NCBI GenBank assembly: GCA_017941705.1
Contig: JAGAVX010000079.1
Location: 1-37,093 of the forward strand
Length of the DNA stretch: 37,093 nucleotides
Origin: Atopobiaceae bacterium
Lineage (GTDB): Bacteria; Actinomycetota; Coriobacteriia; Coriobacteriales; Atopobiaceae
Reading direction: 5' to 3'
Below, one piece after another: positions 15,423 to 23,537 of the stretch. How positions within the stretch are numbered: the first letter of the stretch is position 1; every line of letters starts with the position of its first letter. Made by a program: the position numbers and the translations under genes. Under the pieces are notes generated by a model that did not search any database, was not told the origin of the DNA, and worked only from the letters and a program-made list of their open reading frames with translations.

Positions 15423-15872
15423 TCAGCTCTCCGGCAGGTAGCTCATACCCAGGGCCGCCATCGTGAGGCCCGGAGCCACGCCCGCGAGCGGCCCTGCCTC
15501 TACGTGCCGCTTCCGCCGTCGTAGGCGTTCACGGGCTTCCGTGGGCGTCTGGCCGCAGCGGTCGCGGAAGGTCTTGGCAAGGTGGCTCGGAGAGGAGAAT
15601 CCGCACCTGCGGGCAACCTCGGACATGGGAAGGTCGGTCTCGACCAGGAGCTCCTCCGCCTTCATCACGCGGTGCTCGATGAGGTAGTCGGCCGGGCTCG
15701 TTCCCGCACGTTCGCGGAAGATCTCGTAAGCGCGCGTGCGCGAGATGGTGGCGGCGCGAGCGATGTCTGCCGCCGTCACGTGCTCGGCGTAGTGCTCCCC
15801 CACGTAGCGCGCCATGGCATCGAAGGCGGCCTTCTCGAGCTCCGAATCGTTCTGTACGATTTTGGCAGCCAT
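15423..15872 (-). CDS. Short AraC/XylS-type regulator (DNA-binding domain only)
   Basis: 149 residues from the ATG at 15870-15872, which has a GGAAGG site. It contains almost only the AraC DNA-binding unit: first helix-turn-helix at about 33-53 (TAADIARAATISRTRAYEIF), second at about 82-104 (PMSEVARRCGFSSPSHLAKTF). A usual AraC protein adds a 100-200 residue sensor domain, which is absent. The C-terminal tail of about 30 residues is hydrophobic and unassigned. Direct repeats of GTACGATTTTG at 15854 and 15888 straddle the start codon and suggest autoregulation. The aldo/keto reductase downstream on the same strand is a likely target. It could act like SoxS or MarA, controlled by abundance rather than ligand. 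Confidence 0.87.
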   Translation of the reverse strand: MAAKIVQNDSELEKAAFDAMARYVGEHYAEHVTAADIARAATISRTRAYEIFRERAGTSPADYLIEHRVMKAEELLVETDLPMSEVARRCGFSSPSHLAKTFRDRCGQTPTEARERLRRRKRHVEAGPLAGVAPGLTMAALGMSYLPES

Positions 15873-15898
15873 CTTGCACAACCTTCCGTACGATTTTG
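15854..15898. promoter_or_regulatory. Direct repeats overlapping the araC-type gene start
   Basis: GTACGATTTTG occurs at 15854-15864 and 15888-15898 in the same orientation, 34 bases apart. The first copy lies within codons 4-7 of the gene and the second upstream. AraC proteins bind direct repeats, so this is a candidate autoregulatory site. Confidence 0.4.
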
Positions 15899-15992
15899 AT
15901 AGTGATATGTATGATTATGCTATTTAACTGCTTATTTCTGTATCTATCATAGTGAATGAAAGAAAGGTAAGTCAAGACGGAAGGGAAAGACA

Positions 15993-16802
15993 ATGTACAA
16001 GCTCATCGCCTGCGACCTCGACGAGACCCTCATCAGGCTCGACCGCATCATCTCCGAACGCGACCGCGAAGCAATCGCCGCTGCCAAGGACGCTGGCGTC
16101 TGGTTCGTGCCCGCCACAGGCCGTGGCTTCGAGAGCGTGGACGGCACGCTTGCAGAGCTCGGCCTCGACGAGCCGGGGCAGTACGTCATCTCGTACAACG
16201 GCGGCGCCATCACGGAAAACGCCACGCACCGCCTTCTGCACTTCCAGGGGCTCGACCGCGCGCTGGCCAGCGAGCTCTGGCGTCGCGGCCTCACCTACAA
16301 CGTGTGCATGCACGTCTACACGCCCGACATGTGCTACGCGTACCGCTACTCCGAGGACGAGCGCACCTACCTGGCAGGCCGCATGGCGGTGACCGAGACC
16401 GACGAGACCTCGCTCGCCTTCCTCGATGGGCAGGAGATCGTGAAGGTGCTCTACCAGAGCACCGACATGCCCTACCTGCGATCCATTGCCGACGAGCTCA
16501 CCGACGTCACGGGCGACATCGACGTGAGCTACTCCTCGGGCCGCTACCTGGAATTCAACGCGCGCGGCGTCAACAAGGGCGCGGGTCTGCTGCGCTTGGC
16601 ACGTGAGCTGGGCGTGGACCCTGCCGACACCATCGCCATCGGCGACAACTGGAACGACTGGCCCATGATCCGCGACGCGGGCCTGGGAGCCTGCGTGGCC
16701 AACGCCGTGGAGGACATAAAGCCGCAGTGCGACTATGTGTGCGAGGCGACGTGTGACCAGAACGCCGTCGCCGAGGTCATCGAGCGCTTCATGCTAAGGT
16801 AG
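15993..16802 (+). CDS. HAD-superfamily sugar phosphatase, Cof type
   Basis: A 269-residue protein of the Cof/YidA class of small-molecule phosphatases. Motif I is ACDLDETL, with nucleophile Asp8 and acid Asp10. The threonine motif II is PATGRG, and motif IV is GDNWNDWPM, binding magnesium. The C2-type cap spans about residues 85-190. Such enzymes dephosphorylate sugar phosphates or similar metabolites with loose specificity. A GGAAGG-like site sits about nine bases before the ATG. It stands alone and divergent from the AraC-type gene, with a 120-base AT-rich gap that probably holds both promoters. Confidence 0.92.
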   Translation: MYKLIACDLDETLIRLDRIISERDREAIAAAKDAGVWFVPATGRGFESVDGTLAELGLDEPGQYVISYNGGAITENATHRLLHFQGLDRALASELWRRGLTYNVCMHVYTPDMCYAYRYSEDERTYLAGRMAVTETDETSLAFLDGQEIVKVLYQSTDMPYLRSIADELTDVTGDIDVSYSSGRYLEFNARGVNKGAGLLRLARELGVDPADTIAIGDNWNDWPMIRDAGLGACVANAVEDIKPQCDYVCEATCDQNAVAEVIERFMLR

Positions 16803-16870
16803 AAGGCGATGCCTTCAATCACCGTCAATCGTCAATCACGAGCTAACGCGGCAGTCAGCGTGCTTGAGTC
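16803..16870. other. Start of the decayed, gene-poor stretch 16803-18500
   Basis: From the HAD gene stop to about 18500, only the 91-residue membrane protein (17982-18257) looks intact. The rest holds four gene remnants on the minus strand (Fic, EIIC, SGNH hydrolase, one unidentified) and repeat copy C. I see nothing in 16803-16870, 17131-17198, 17433-17492 or 17622-17801. Confidence 0.55.
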
Positions 16871-17130
16871 CTACCATCGCTGGGGCACGCGGCTACGCGG
16901 CCGCTCGATAGATGCGTCTCCGGAGAGCGTGGCGAGCGAAAGCTCGTATGCATTGAAGGCAGCCACCACTTCGTCTGCGACATAGATGCCGCTCTTACGG
17001 TTCTTCGAGTTCTGTCAGAGAATCCCCGCTTCTACGCAGGCAAGGATGGCGCCCCTCGCCGCCGGATAGTAGCGCACCTGCGCTGCAGCGTTCACCTGCA
17101 CCGTACCTTCCTCTTGTTGGTGGTCCTAGC
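16871..17130 (-). pseudogene. Remnant of a Fic-family protein (C-terminal winged-helix part)
   Basis: Read on the minus strand, a frame gives QEEGTVQVNAAAQVRYYP, then ILACVEAGIL, a TGA stop, then QNSKNRKSGIYVADEVVAAF, and ends with TAG at 16871. The wording fits the C-terminal wing of Fic proteins: a helix-turn-helix, AGIL, a short basic loop, then a Y-x-x-xEV-x-x-AF strand-helix. The internal TGA and the missing Fic core (HPFxxGNGR) mark it as dead. An upstream TAG closes the frame near 17131. Confidence 0.55.
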
Positions 17131-17198
17131 CCGTACATCACGACACCAGGGCTCGTGGCTAGGTCAATCCTATCTCTACTCTGCGGACTTGGCTGCTG

Positions 17199-17432
17199 CT
17201 ATGGCCTACTCCCCCTTGTACGCTTGCTGATCGGCGACCTTGAAGAGGGAAGGTACAACGGGGCGACAGCGGCGATGATCACGGGAATGAATACCGAGGT
17301 GACCGAGCTGGGATGGATGCCAGAGAACCAGACGAGGTCGGCAAGGGCGTACACGAGGATGACCGCTGCAGGCGAGGAACCAACGTTCATGATGGGTGTC
17401 GACTCGACCTGCATGGCTCCCATTTGACACAC
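17199..17432 (-). pseudogene. Remnant of a PTS EIIC (cellobiose/lactose-type) permease
   Basis: The minus-strand frame contains VILVYALADLVWFSGIHPSS and then VTSVFIPVIIAAVAPLYL. The W-F-x-GIH motif followed by a P-containing helix is characteristic of EIIC permeases of the Lac/Cel family. After PLYL the similarity moves to another frame (PSLFKVADQQAYKGE), which indicates a frameshift near 17250, and stop codons follow. Only about 60-80 of more than 400 residues remain. It may once have served the phospho-glucosidases in this window (inference). Confidence 0.55.
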
Positions 17433-17492
17433 GGAGATCGGCAGCGTGTGCCATTTGGAACCATAACGTGGGCAAGCAAGGGAGGTGCTCCA

Positions 17493-17621
17493 TGGACATT
17501 GTTGGGGTTATGCGTGAATTTTGTAGCAGCCTTCGAGTATTACGCGGTTGCGACCTGCGGTTTTAATGTCCGCATACTCGAGAGGTTGGCGAAAATTCAC
17601 GCATAGCCCCAACAATGTCCA
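17493..17621. repeat. CCGCAGGT-core inverted-repeat element, copy C (reverse orientation)
   Basis: Thirty-base arms at 17493-17522 and 17592-17621 match with a single mismatch. The core CCGCAGGT is on the minus strand at 17553-17560. Inside, GAGTATTACGCGG and its near complement CCGCATACTCG form a second stem. Arm sequence is unrelated to copies A and B, yet the pairing, the core and about 30-base arm-to-core distances are kept. Confidence 0.7.
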
Positions 17622-17801
17622 CAGCCTAGCGTATCTCATGTCGGCTTTTGTACAGTAGCCTGATATCGTCGACTATGGATTTGACAGAGGGAGATTGATT
17701 GTTCAACGAGGATTGCTTCCGGCCCTCGTTCAGCTGAAATGCTGGCTGTGATTGACCGAGACAGCCTTTTGATGGCGCTAGCGACGATACCTGGCTCCAC
17801 T

Positions 17802-17955
17802 ATGCTACGAGCACGCGCAGCAGGGCCTCCTCGAACTTTGGCGTCCACCACAGACCGTAGCCAGCCTTGGTAGGGTGCACCGGATCGTGCATGTAGAGCG
17901 CATAGTCCTCGGCCACCACGGACTGCCTCGTCGAGAGCGCACCCGCTCGTCGCAT
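17802..17955 (-). pseudogene. C-terminal remnant of an SGNH/GDSL-type hydrolase
   Basis: The minus-strand frame from the ATG at 17955 gives 50 residues ending at TAG 17802, including YALYMHDPVHPTKAGY and then LWWTPKFEEALL. The DxxHPxxxGY block is the catalytic Asp-His block (block V) of SGNH hydrolases and lysophospholipase-like esterases. The Ser-containing GDS block and the rest of the roughly 200-residue domain are missing. It lies just after the small membrane protein gene at 17982, so it looks like the decayed downstream partner of that gene. Confidence 0.55.
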
Positions 17956-17981
17956 CCAACATGCGCCACGGACGTCTCCCG

Positions 17982-18257
17982 TCAGTCGAGACTCTGCGCG
18001 TCGATTGCCCGATTGCGCAGGTAGATAAGGTCGTTCACGATAAGCGCCGCAAGGTTGAGCATATAGACGCCCAAGACCCAGTTCACGTTATGCCCCACGA
18101 ACTTCGCCGCGATACCCGCCACGTAGCCAAAGGTTATGAGCGCAAGGAACGCAGGCGATGTCGCCTTTGCCGTACGCGCTCGCCATGCCTTAAGCGCGTT
18201 GATGGGCCACGAAAGACCAAAGCACAGCATCATGGTTGCCTCGAGTACAGAAGCCAT
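17982..18257 (-). CDS. Small three-helix membrane protein, SemiSWEET-like layout
   Basis: 91 residues from the ATG at 18255-18257, with a GAGGA site about seven bases upstream. Three hydrophobic helices are seen at about residues 2-20, 32-52 and 56-78. The first ends LSWPINALKAWRARTAKATS and is followed by a second conserved-looking half. A proline plus polar residue after helix 1 and the 3-helix size recall the SemiSWEET/PQ-loop half-transporters, but the PQ motif is PI here, so this is only a resemblance. The start overlaps the end of an unidentified remnant (stop at 18261-18263), suggesting former translational coupling. It appears intact inside an otherwise decayed region. Confidence 0.65.
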   Translation of the reverse strand: MASVLEATMMLCFGLSWPINALKAWRARTAKATSPAFLALITFGYVAGIAAKFVGHNVNWVLGVYMLNLAALIVNDLIYLRNRAIDAQSLD

Positions 18258-18260
18258 CAC

Positions 18261-18419
18261 CTAGTCCTCGCTCTCCTCAATGAGCTTCATGGCCAACTCG
18301 AACGCCGCCTTGCCGTTGACCATGCCGTAGACCTGCATGGGGATTATCTCACAGGGGATGTCCACGGCATCTTCCCATTCGTTGCCGCGGACAACATGCC
18401 ACTGCCTACCCTTCACCAC
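18261..18419 (-). pseudogene. C-terminal remnant of an unidentified protein
   Basis: A minus-strand frame of 52 codons ends at TAG 18261-18263: VVKGRQWHVVRGNEWEDAVD, then IPCEIIPMQVYGMVNGK, ending LAMKLIEESED. It has coding-like composition and ends two codons before the next gene's start, so it was the upstream gene of that pair. It is closed upstream by a stop near 18420 and no start codon is available. I cannot name the family. Confidence 0.4.
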
Positions 18420-18500
18420 CTATCAGGCAGTTGTCTCCCCGTATCTAGGTCGGATCTTCCATAAAGGGCTGTGCGTGCAATAACCCACCACTTGAGATTA

Positions 18501-18607
18501 AGTGCGAAAAACTGTTGATTTCACTATTTATCTATTAACACAAAACCGCAGGTAGAATGATTATTTAATTCTTTATGAGTAAACAAGACGCCAAACTTTT
18601 TCGCACT
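18501..18607. repeat. CCGCAGGTAGA-core inverted-repeat element, copy B
   Basis: Arms AGTGCGAAAAA (18501-18511) and its exact complement (18597-18607) flank an AT-rich interior with CCGCAGGTAGA at 18546-18556. The core lies 34 bases from the left arm and 40 from the right. It is clearly homologous to copy A, sharing arms, core, and the TTTCA, TTTAT and CTTTATG-like words between. Confidence 0.72.
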
Positions 18608-18683
18608 AAACGAAGGCGAGCGAAGTCGGAACAGCTCATCCCAAGCAGGCCCGCCAGCAGCCCTTAGCCGCAAACACTGACAA

Positions 18684-18731
18684 ACTGGACCCGCTCCCCT
18701 CTCGCCAGCGCGAGAAAAGAGCGGGCCCAGT
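18684..18731. terminator. Stem-loop downstream of the double-glycine protein gene
   Basis: Arms ACTGGACCCGCTC and GAGCGGGCCCAGT pair with one mismatch, and a second small stem (CTCGC/GCGAG) lies in the loop. It is about 60 bases past the stop of the minus-strand gene at 18794. There is only a weak T tract, so terminator function is likely but not certain. Confidence 0.5.
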
Positions 18732-18793
18732 CAGTTATCAGTTCGCCAAGCGCAACGCTCACGCAAGAGGCTTGTTGAGCCTAAACCAATAGC

Positions 18794-19063
18794 CTACTTC
18801 TCCCACCAGTTCGGCGTGCGACGTGAGGGATCATAAACACTTGCGATGAAATCCCTTGCCTCCTGCTCGCTGAATGAGCTGATGCCATTAGCCCTCATAT
18901 GCTTGACCCAGTAATCCTGTACGTCATCCAGGTGATAGCCCTTGGATTCGAACCACTCGACATAGCGCCTGATCTCGTCCCTGTTGGCATCGGTAAGCTC
19001 TCCACCCGCAATGAACTCAAGCACCTCGTCCGGGACCTCAGTGATTTCTTCACGGTCGTCCAT
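18794..19063 (-). CDS. Small protein with a double-glycine leader-like N-terminus
   Basis: 89 residues with a GGAGT site before the ATG. The first 24 residues read MDDREEITEVPDEVLEFIAGG then ELT. Leu at -7, Ile at -4 and Gly-Gly at -2/-1 match double-glycine leaders of secreted or modified peptides. The part after Gly-Gly is about 68 residues, charged and helical, with aromatic residues (VEWFESKGY, NWWEK) and no Cys. No protease-type ABC exporter, lanthipeptide synthetase or radical SAM gene lies in the window. It could be an orphan precursor or simply a cytosolic helical protein. It is the first gene below murP on the same strand, separated by 176 bases. Confidence 0.7.
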   Translation of the reverse strand: MDDREEITEVPDEVLEFIAGGELTDANRDEIRRYVEWFESKGYHLDDVQDYWVKHMRANGISSFSEQEARDFIASVYDPSRRTPNWWEK

Positions 19064-19239
19064 TTTTTACTCCAATCGGTCGTTAAAACCCTACCGGGAA
19101 ACTTTTCATTAATTACTACGGTCAGAGACGGCTTACGTCTCAAGGTTTTTCCGATTGAATACAAAGTTTTTTGGTGCGAGGTCCGCGGGGCAACCTTGCT
19201 CGTGAGTCAACCTTGCGCGCGTGTGACCCGCGAAGCGGC

Positions 19240-20658
19240 TCACGCGCCGTATAGCTCCTCGATACGCTCGTCGTCGACGCCAAACAGCCACGTGAGCGCA
19301 AAGCCGCCCACACAAGCTCCCACGAGCGACACGGTGTAGGCCACCTGTTGTCCCGACTGGATAATCAGAACTCCAAACAGACCCGAGACGCCTTGCGATA
19401 TAGCCCCAAGATGAAAGAGTGTGGCAAGCACGCCACCCACGCCGGCGCCAAGGCAGGCGGTTACAAACGGCCTGCCCAAGGGAAGCGTCACCGCATACAT
19501 CAGGGGCTCGCCCACTCCCAGGATGCCCACAGGAATCGAATCCCTGATATAACCCTTGAGCTTTGCATTCTTTGTCTTGAGGTAGAGAGCAAGACCCGCT
19601 CCGACCTGACCGCCACCCGACATCATGAGAACTGGCAGGAGGAAGTTGACACCCATGGTCGGCCCGGCGGGATCGTTGAGCATCACGTGAATGGGCGTAA
19701 GCGCCTGGTGGAGTCCGACCGACACGAGAGGAAGAAACCCTGCGGCAAGCACATAGCCCCCAAGAACCCCCATCTTCTCGTACACGAACTCCATGGCGAC
19801 ATAGATGCCCTGAGTCATGACCGCGCCAACTGGCTGCAAGACCAGCACCAAGGCCAAGCTCCCCAAGACGAGCACGCAAAGCGGCGTCACAAACGTGTCG
19901 ACAAGGCTTGGCATGACGTCATGCAGCTTTCGCTCGAGCCATGCGAACAGGGCTCCTGCCAGCAAGGCCGCAACCAGACCACCGCTCCCAGGGTTGTAGG
20001 GAGCGTGCGTCAGCGGCAGCAGGACCTGAGCATCGCCATAGGTGGTGAGCAGGGGCATGGAGGGATGGGAGACGCAGGCGGCACCAGCGATCCCGCCCAA
20101 TATGGGAGACCCGCCAAACTCCCTTGCCGCGTTATAGCCCACAAAGATGGGGAGGTACGCAAACAGGGCCCAGCCCATGGTGCGGACAGTCTCGTACCAC
20201 CAGACACCGCCGAGCGCTCCGCCCGTCGACACGTTAACGACATTGGCGATGCCATTTATCAGGCCGGCAGCGATAATACCAGGCAAAAGGGGCACGAAGA
20301 TGTTTGCCACACGCTTGAGAAAGCGCTGCAAGGGATTCCCGTGCCTTTCCGCCTGGTCCTCTTTGTTCTTTCGGGCAACCTCCGCCACATCGGATCCATG
20401 CCCTCCCTTGGGAATGCCCGTCAGGGACGTGAAGGCGTCCAGCACCCTGTTGACGGTGCCTGGCCCAAAGACGATCTGGAGCGTGTCGGACTGTACAACT
20501 CCCATTACGCCCTCAATCGACTTGATCGCCTCGATATCCACCTTGGACATGTCGAGAACGCCCACGCGCAGCCGTGTCATGCACGCCTCGTTGGTGACGA
20601 CGTTGTCCACTCCGCCCAACCTCGTAAGCAGCTCCCTGCTGATTGCTTCGTAATCCAT
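19240..20658 (-). CDS. murP: PTS EIIBC for N-acetylmuramic acid
   Basis: 472 residues, close to E. coli MurP. The EIIB domain (about 1-85) carries the phosphorylatable Cys26 in NEACMTRLRV. The EIIC domain (about 110-460) is a multi-helix permease of the glucose/sucrose-type superfamily, with GEPLMYAV near 395 as expected. There is no EIIA domain, so phosphate must come from an EIIA encoded elsewhere. It imports and phosphorylates MurNAc to MurNAc-6-phosphate. The murQ gene ends six bases upstream, giving a murQ-murP operon, which supports MurNAc over other sugars. No MurR regulator is nearby. Confidence 0.9.
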   Translation of the reverse strand: MDYEAISRELLTRLGGVDNVVTNEACMTRLRVGVLDMSKVDIEAIKSIEGVMGVVQSDTLQIVFGPGTVNRVLDAFTSLTGIPKGGHGSDVAEVARKNKEDQAERHGNPLQRFLKRVANIFVPLLPGIIAAGLINGIANVVNVSTGGALGGVWWYETVRTMGWALFAYLPIFVGYNAAREFGGSPILGGIAGAACVSHPSMPLLTTYGDAQVLLPLTHAPYNPGSGGLVAALLAGALFAWLERKLHDVMPSLVDTFVTPLCVLVLGSLALVLVLQPVGAVMTQGIYVAMEFVYEKMGVLGGYVLAAGFLPLVSVGLHQALTPIHVMLNDPAGPTMGVNFLLPVLMMSGGGQVGAGLALYLKTKNAKLKGYIRDSIPVGILGVGEPLMYAVTLPLGRPFVTACLGAGVGGVLATLFHLGAISQGVSGLFGVLIIQSGQQVAYTVSLVGACVGGFALTWLFGVDDERIEELYGA

Positions 20659-20664
20659 GGATGC

Positions 20665-21564
20665 CTACTTTCCCGCTACCGCTGCGCTCACGCTGCCAAA
20701 GGCCTTGTCGAGCGCCCGCGCAGCGTGCTTAGAAGACACGCCGAGGAGAATGGCCACAATGGCGACCTTGGCAGAGCCGGAGGCCTCCTCAAGCGCTTGC
20801 CCAGCACGCTCGTCGCTGCACCCGGTCGCCTCAACCACGATTCGCCGGGCACGGTCCCTTAGCTTCTCATTGGTCTGTTGCACATCAACCATGAGATTCT
20901 GGAACGTCTTGTGCAGGCCTACCATCGCTCCCGTCGAAATCATGTTGAGCACCATCTTCTGAGCTGTGCCTGCCTTGAGCCGCGTCGACCCCGTCAGCAC
21001 CTCCGGTCCCGTCAGTAGCTCTATTGCAAGGCCTGCCTCCTCCCCGATCTGGGAATGACTCGTGCATGCGATGGCCACCGTATCGCACCCCAAGGAACGC
21101 GCGAAGCGCAAACCATGCACCACAAACGGCGTGCGTCCGCTTGCCGCAAGGCCTATCACCAGATCGTCTTGGTTCAGGCCAATCTGTTCAAACTCCTCCT
21201 GGCAGAGGGTCGTACTATCTTCCGCACCTTCCACCGCATGCATGAAGGCTTGCGGTCCCCCAGCGAGAATGCACACGACCCTATCGGGAGAGATGCCAAA
21301 TGTAGGCGGGCACTCTGCGGCGTCAAGCATCGCGAGCCTTCCGCTTGCGCCAGCACCCACGTAGACTACCCGACCGCCCCGCTGCAGGCTTGCGGTCGCA
21401 AGCGCTATGGCCTCCGCAATCTGAGGGAGGGCTTCTCCCACTGCCTCGGCCGCCCTTTTGTCTTCCTCGTTCATTGCCTGCACAATTTGCAGGGGCGACA
21501 TCTTGTCAAGATCTATAGTTCGCGGATTGCGCTGCTCAGTAGGCAAGCTTGATAGGTCCGTCAT
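20665..21564 (-). CDS. murQ: N-acetylmuramic acid 6-phosphate etherase
   Basis: 299 residues from the ATG at 21562-21564, with GAGGAG upstream; a longer frame to 21603 is not supported. It removes the lactyl ether from MurNAc-6-phosphate to give GlcNAc-6-phosphate and lactate, in peptidoglycan recovery. The SIS fold is clear: VYVGAGASGRLAMLDAAECPP, with catalytic Glu84 and second Glu115 in EGAEDS, the positions of E. coli Glu83 and Glu114. The C-terminal UBA-like helical part carries ATGCSDERAGQALEEASG. It is the first gene of the murQ-murP operon. Confidence 0.95.
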   Translation of the reverse strand: MTDLSSLPTEQRNPRTIDLDKMSPLQIVQAMNEEDKRAAEAVGEALPQIAEAIALATASLQRGGRVVYVGAGASGRLAMLDAAECPPTFGISPDRVVCILAGGPQAFMHAVEGAEDSTTLCQEEFEQIGLNQDDLVIGLAASGRTPFVVHGLRFARSLGCDTVAIACTSHSQIGEEAGLAIELLTGPEVLTGSTRLKAGTAQKMVLNMISTGAMVGLHKTFQNLMVDVQQTNEKLRDRARRIVVEATGCSDERAGQALEEASGSAKVAIVAILLGVSSKHAARALDKAFGSVSAAVAGK

Positions 21565-21669
21565 GGTCTCTCCTCGCCGAGCGGCATTATCGTGTACTGC
21601 CATTCTACGCGCTTGGCAATCGCACAGCCTTTCCCCGCTTCATCCGGACCTCAAGACCAAGGCACGTCC

Positions 21670-23505
21670 TCATACAACCACTTGACCAGCATGTTTGTCA
21701 TCTGGATCGGCGGTCGTGATGCGGATGAGCTTGCCTGAGCAGGCGGGCATATCGAGCGCAATCACACCTTCCTCGCAGGCGAGCGGCGCTCCCTCGCCAT
21801 CCGGCGTCGAGCCGCCGTAGCGCTCCCAGTCGGTGTCGACGAGCACTGCAGCCGAGGCAACACCCTCGATCTCGAAGACTCGCTCCACCGCCTCATCGGA
21901 GAGGTTGAGCGCGCACATCACGCATGAGCCAGCTGCGTCCCTGCGCAGGAAGGCATACACCACGTCGGCCTCTCCGTTGGCCTCCACCCACTCGAATCCC
22001 TCCGCATCGTAGTCGAGCTCCCAGAGCGCGGGCTCGCTTTGGTAGGCGGCGCCCAGCTCGCAGGCAAAGCGGAAGAACGCGTCGTGCGCGGGGTACGTGC
22101 GCATGAACCAGTCCTGCTCGCGGCGCTCGTCCCACTCGCGCAGCTGCGCTACCTCCCACCCCATGAAGTTGAGCTTCTTTCCGGGATGCGAGAACATGTA
22201 GAGGTAGAGCGCCCGTGCCTGTGCGAGCTTGCCCGTCACACCCGATGCCGCCATCTTCTGCGCGACCGTCGCCTTGCCGTGCACCACCTCGTCATGGGAG
22301 AGCGGCAGCAGGTAGCGCTCGTTGCCGAAGTACACCATCGAGAAGGTGAGCTTGTGGTACGCGTCATGGCGCGCCTCGGGAGGGGTCTGGAAGAGCTCGA
22401 GCGTGTCGTGCATCCAGCCCATGTCCCACTTGTAGTCAAAGCCGAGGCCGCCCTCCTCCACCGACGTCGTGCAGCCCGCGAGGCTCGTTGAGTCCTCGGC
22501 CACGGTGAAGCAGCCGGGGTTGAGCGAGCGCAGGCCGCTGTTGAAGGTCTTGACGAAGTCCACGGCCATGCCGTTGATGCCCCGTGCCTCGTCGCCTTGC
22601 CAGTAGATGATGCGGCTGATGGCGTCGAGACGGATCCCGTCGAAGTGGTATGCGCCCAGCCAGAAGTTCGCCGCGCTCTGCAGGAAGGAGCAGGTCTCGC
22701 CGCGCGAGTGCATGAAGTTGCGGCTGCCCCACTCCGAGACGCCCACGGCCGCGTTTGGGTACTCGAAGAGCGGGGTGCCGTCGTAGTCGGCGAGCCCCCA
22801 CGCATCGGTGGCAAAGTGAACGGGCACGAAGTCGATGATGCAGCCGATGCCAGCAGCGTGGAGCGCGTCCACCAGTCGCATGAGGCCGGTCGGCTCCCCA
22901 TAACGGCTCGTGGGGGCAAAGTAGCCCGTGGGCTGGTAGCCCCAGCTGCCATCGAAGGGATGCTCGTTGAGCGGCATGAACTCGACGTGCGTGGCGCCGA
23001 GCTCGGCGAGGTATGCCGGCAGCATCTCGGCAAGCTCGTCGTAGCCGTACCAGTCAGCCGGGTCATCGCTCGGCTCGTCACCCGAGCGTTTTCGCCAACT
23101 GCCCAGATGCAGCTCGTAGACGTTCATGGCCGCCTCGCGGCAGTCCGTGCGCGCGGCCATCCACTTTGCGTCGTGCCACTCGTAGGAGAGGTCCGCAACG
23201 ATGCTGCGGTGGTCGGGACGCAGCTCCGCCTGGTAGGCGTAGGGGTCTGCATGGTCGACGAACGAGCCTCCGTGCCAGATGCGGTACTCGTAGGCCTGCC
23301 CGGCAGTTGCGTCTGGGACCGTCACCTCCCAGAAGTTACCGTCGGCGACCTTGTCCATGGGGTGCGCCTCGCCCTCCAGCAGCAGCTCGATCTTGTCCGC
23401 CACAGGCGCGAACGTGCGGAACCGCACGCCACCCTCCACGAGGTGAGAACCCAGCATGAGGTGGGCATAGAACTCCTCGCCCGCATAGAAGTTGCGTGTG
23501 TCCAT
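21670..23505 (-). CDS. glgB: 1,4-alpha-glucan branching enzyme
   Basis: A 611-residue GH13 enzyme that forms alpha-1,6 branches in glycogen. An N-terminal CBM48 domain (about 15-100) precedes the barrel. Catalytic residues are present: nucleophile Asp294 in FDGIRLDAIS, general acid Glu337 in TVAEDST, and Asp405 in LSHDEVVHG. The C-terminal beta domain ends normally. Length is at the short end of the family (about 610-730), lacking the extra N1 domain of the longest forms. No glgA, glgC or glgP lies in the window. The start is divergent from a TetR gene with 87 bases between, so TetR control is possible. Confidence 0.94.
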   Translation of the reverse strand: MDTRNFYAGEEFYAHLMLGSHLVEGGVRFRTFAPVADKIELLLEGEAHPMDKVADGNFWEVTVPDATAGQAYEYRIWHGGSFVDHADPYAYQAELRPDHRSIVADLSYEWHDAKWMAARTDCREAAMNVYELHLGSWRKRSGDEPSDDPADWYGYDELAEMLPAYLAELGATHVEFMPLNEHPFDGSWGYQPTGYFAPTSRYGEPTGLMRLVDALHAAGIGCIIDFVPVHFATDAWGLADYDGTPLFEYPNAAVGVSEWGSRNFMHSRGETCSFLQSAANFWLGAYHFDGIRLDAISRIIYWQGDEARGINGMAVDFVKTFNSGLRSLNPGCFTVAEDSTSLAGCTTSVEEGGLGFDYKWDMGWMHDTLELFQTPPEARHDAYHKLTFSMVYFGNERYLLPLSHDEVVHGKATVAQKMAASGVTGKLAQARALYLYMFSHPGKKLNFMGWEVAQLREWDERREQDWFMRTYPAHDAFFRFACELGAAYQSEPALWELDYDAEGFEWVEANGEADVVYAFLRRDAAGSCVMCALNLSDEAVERVFEIEGVASAAVLVDTDWERYGGSTPDGEGAPLACEEGVIALDMPACSGKLIRITTADPDDKHAGQVVV

Positions 23506-23537
23506 GGCGCCTCCGTTCGTCCCGGTCCTTACCTACT

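Noticed and set aside
19240..20658. Sucrose or beta-glucoside PTS permease instead of MurP
   Set aside because: The close sequence class cannot exclude it alone, but the murQ gene six bases upstream makes MurNAc the best substrate.
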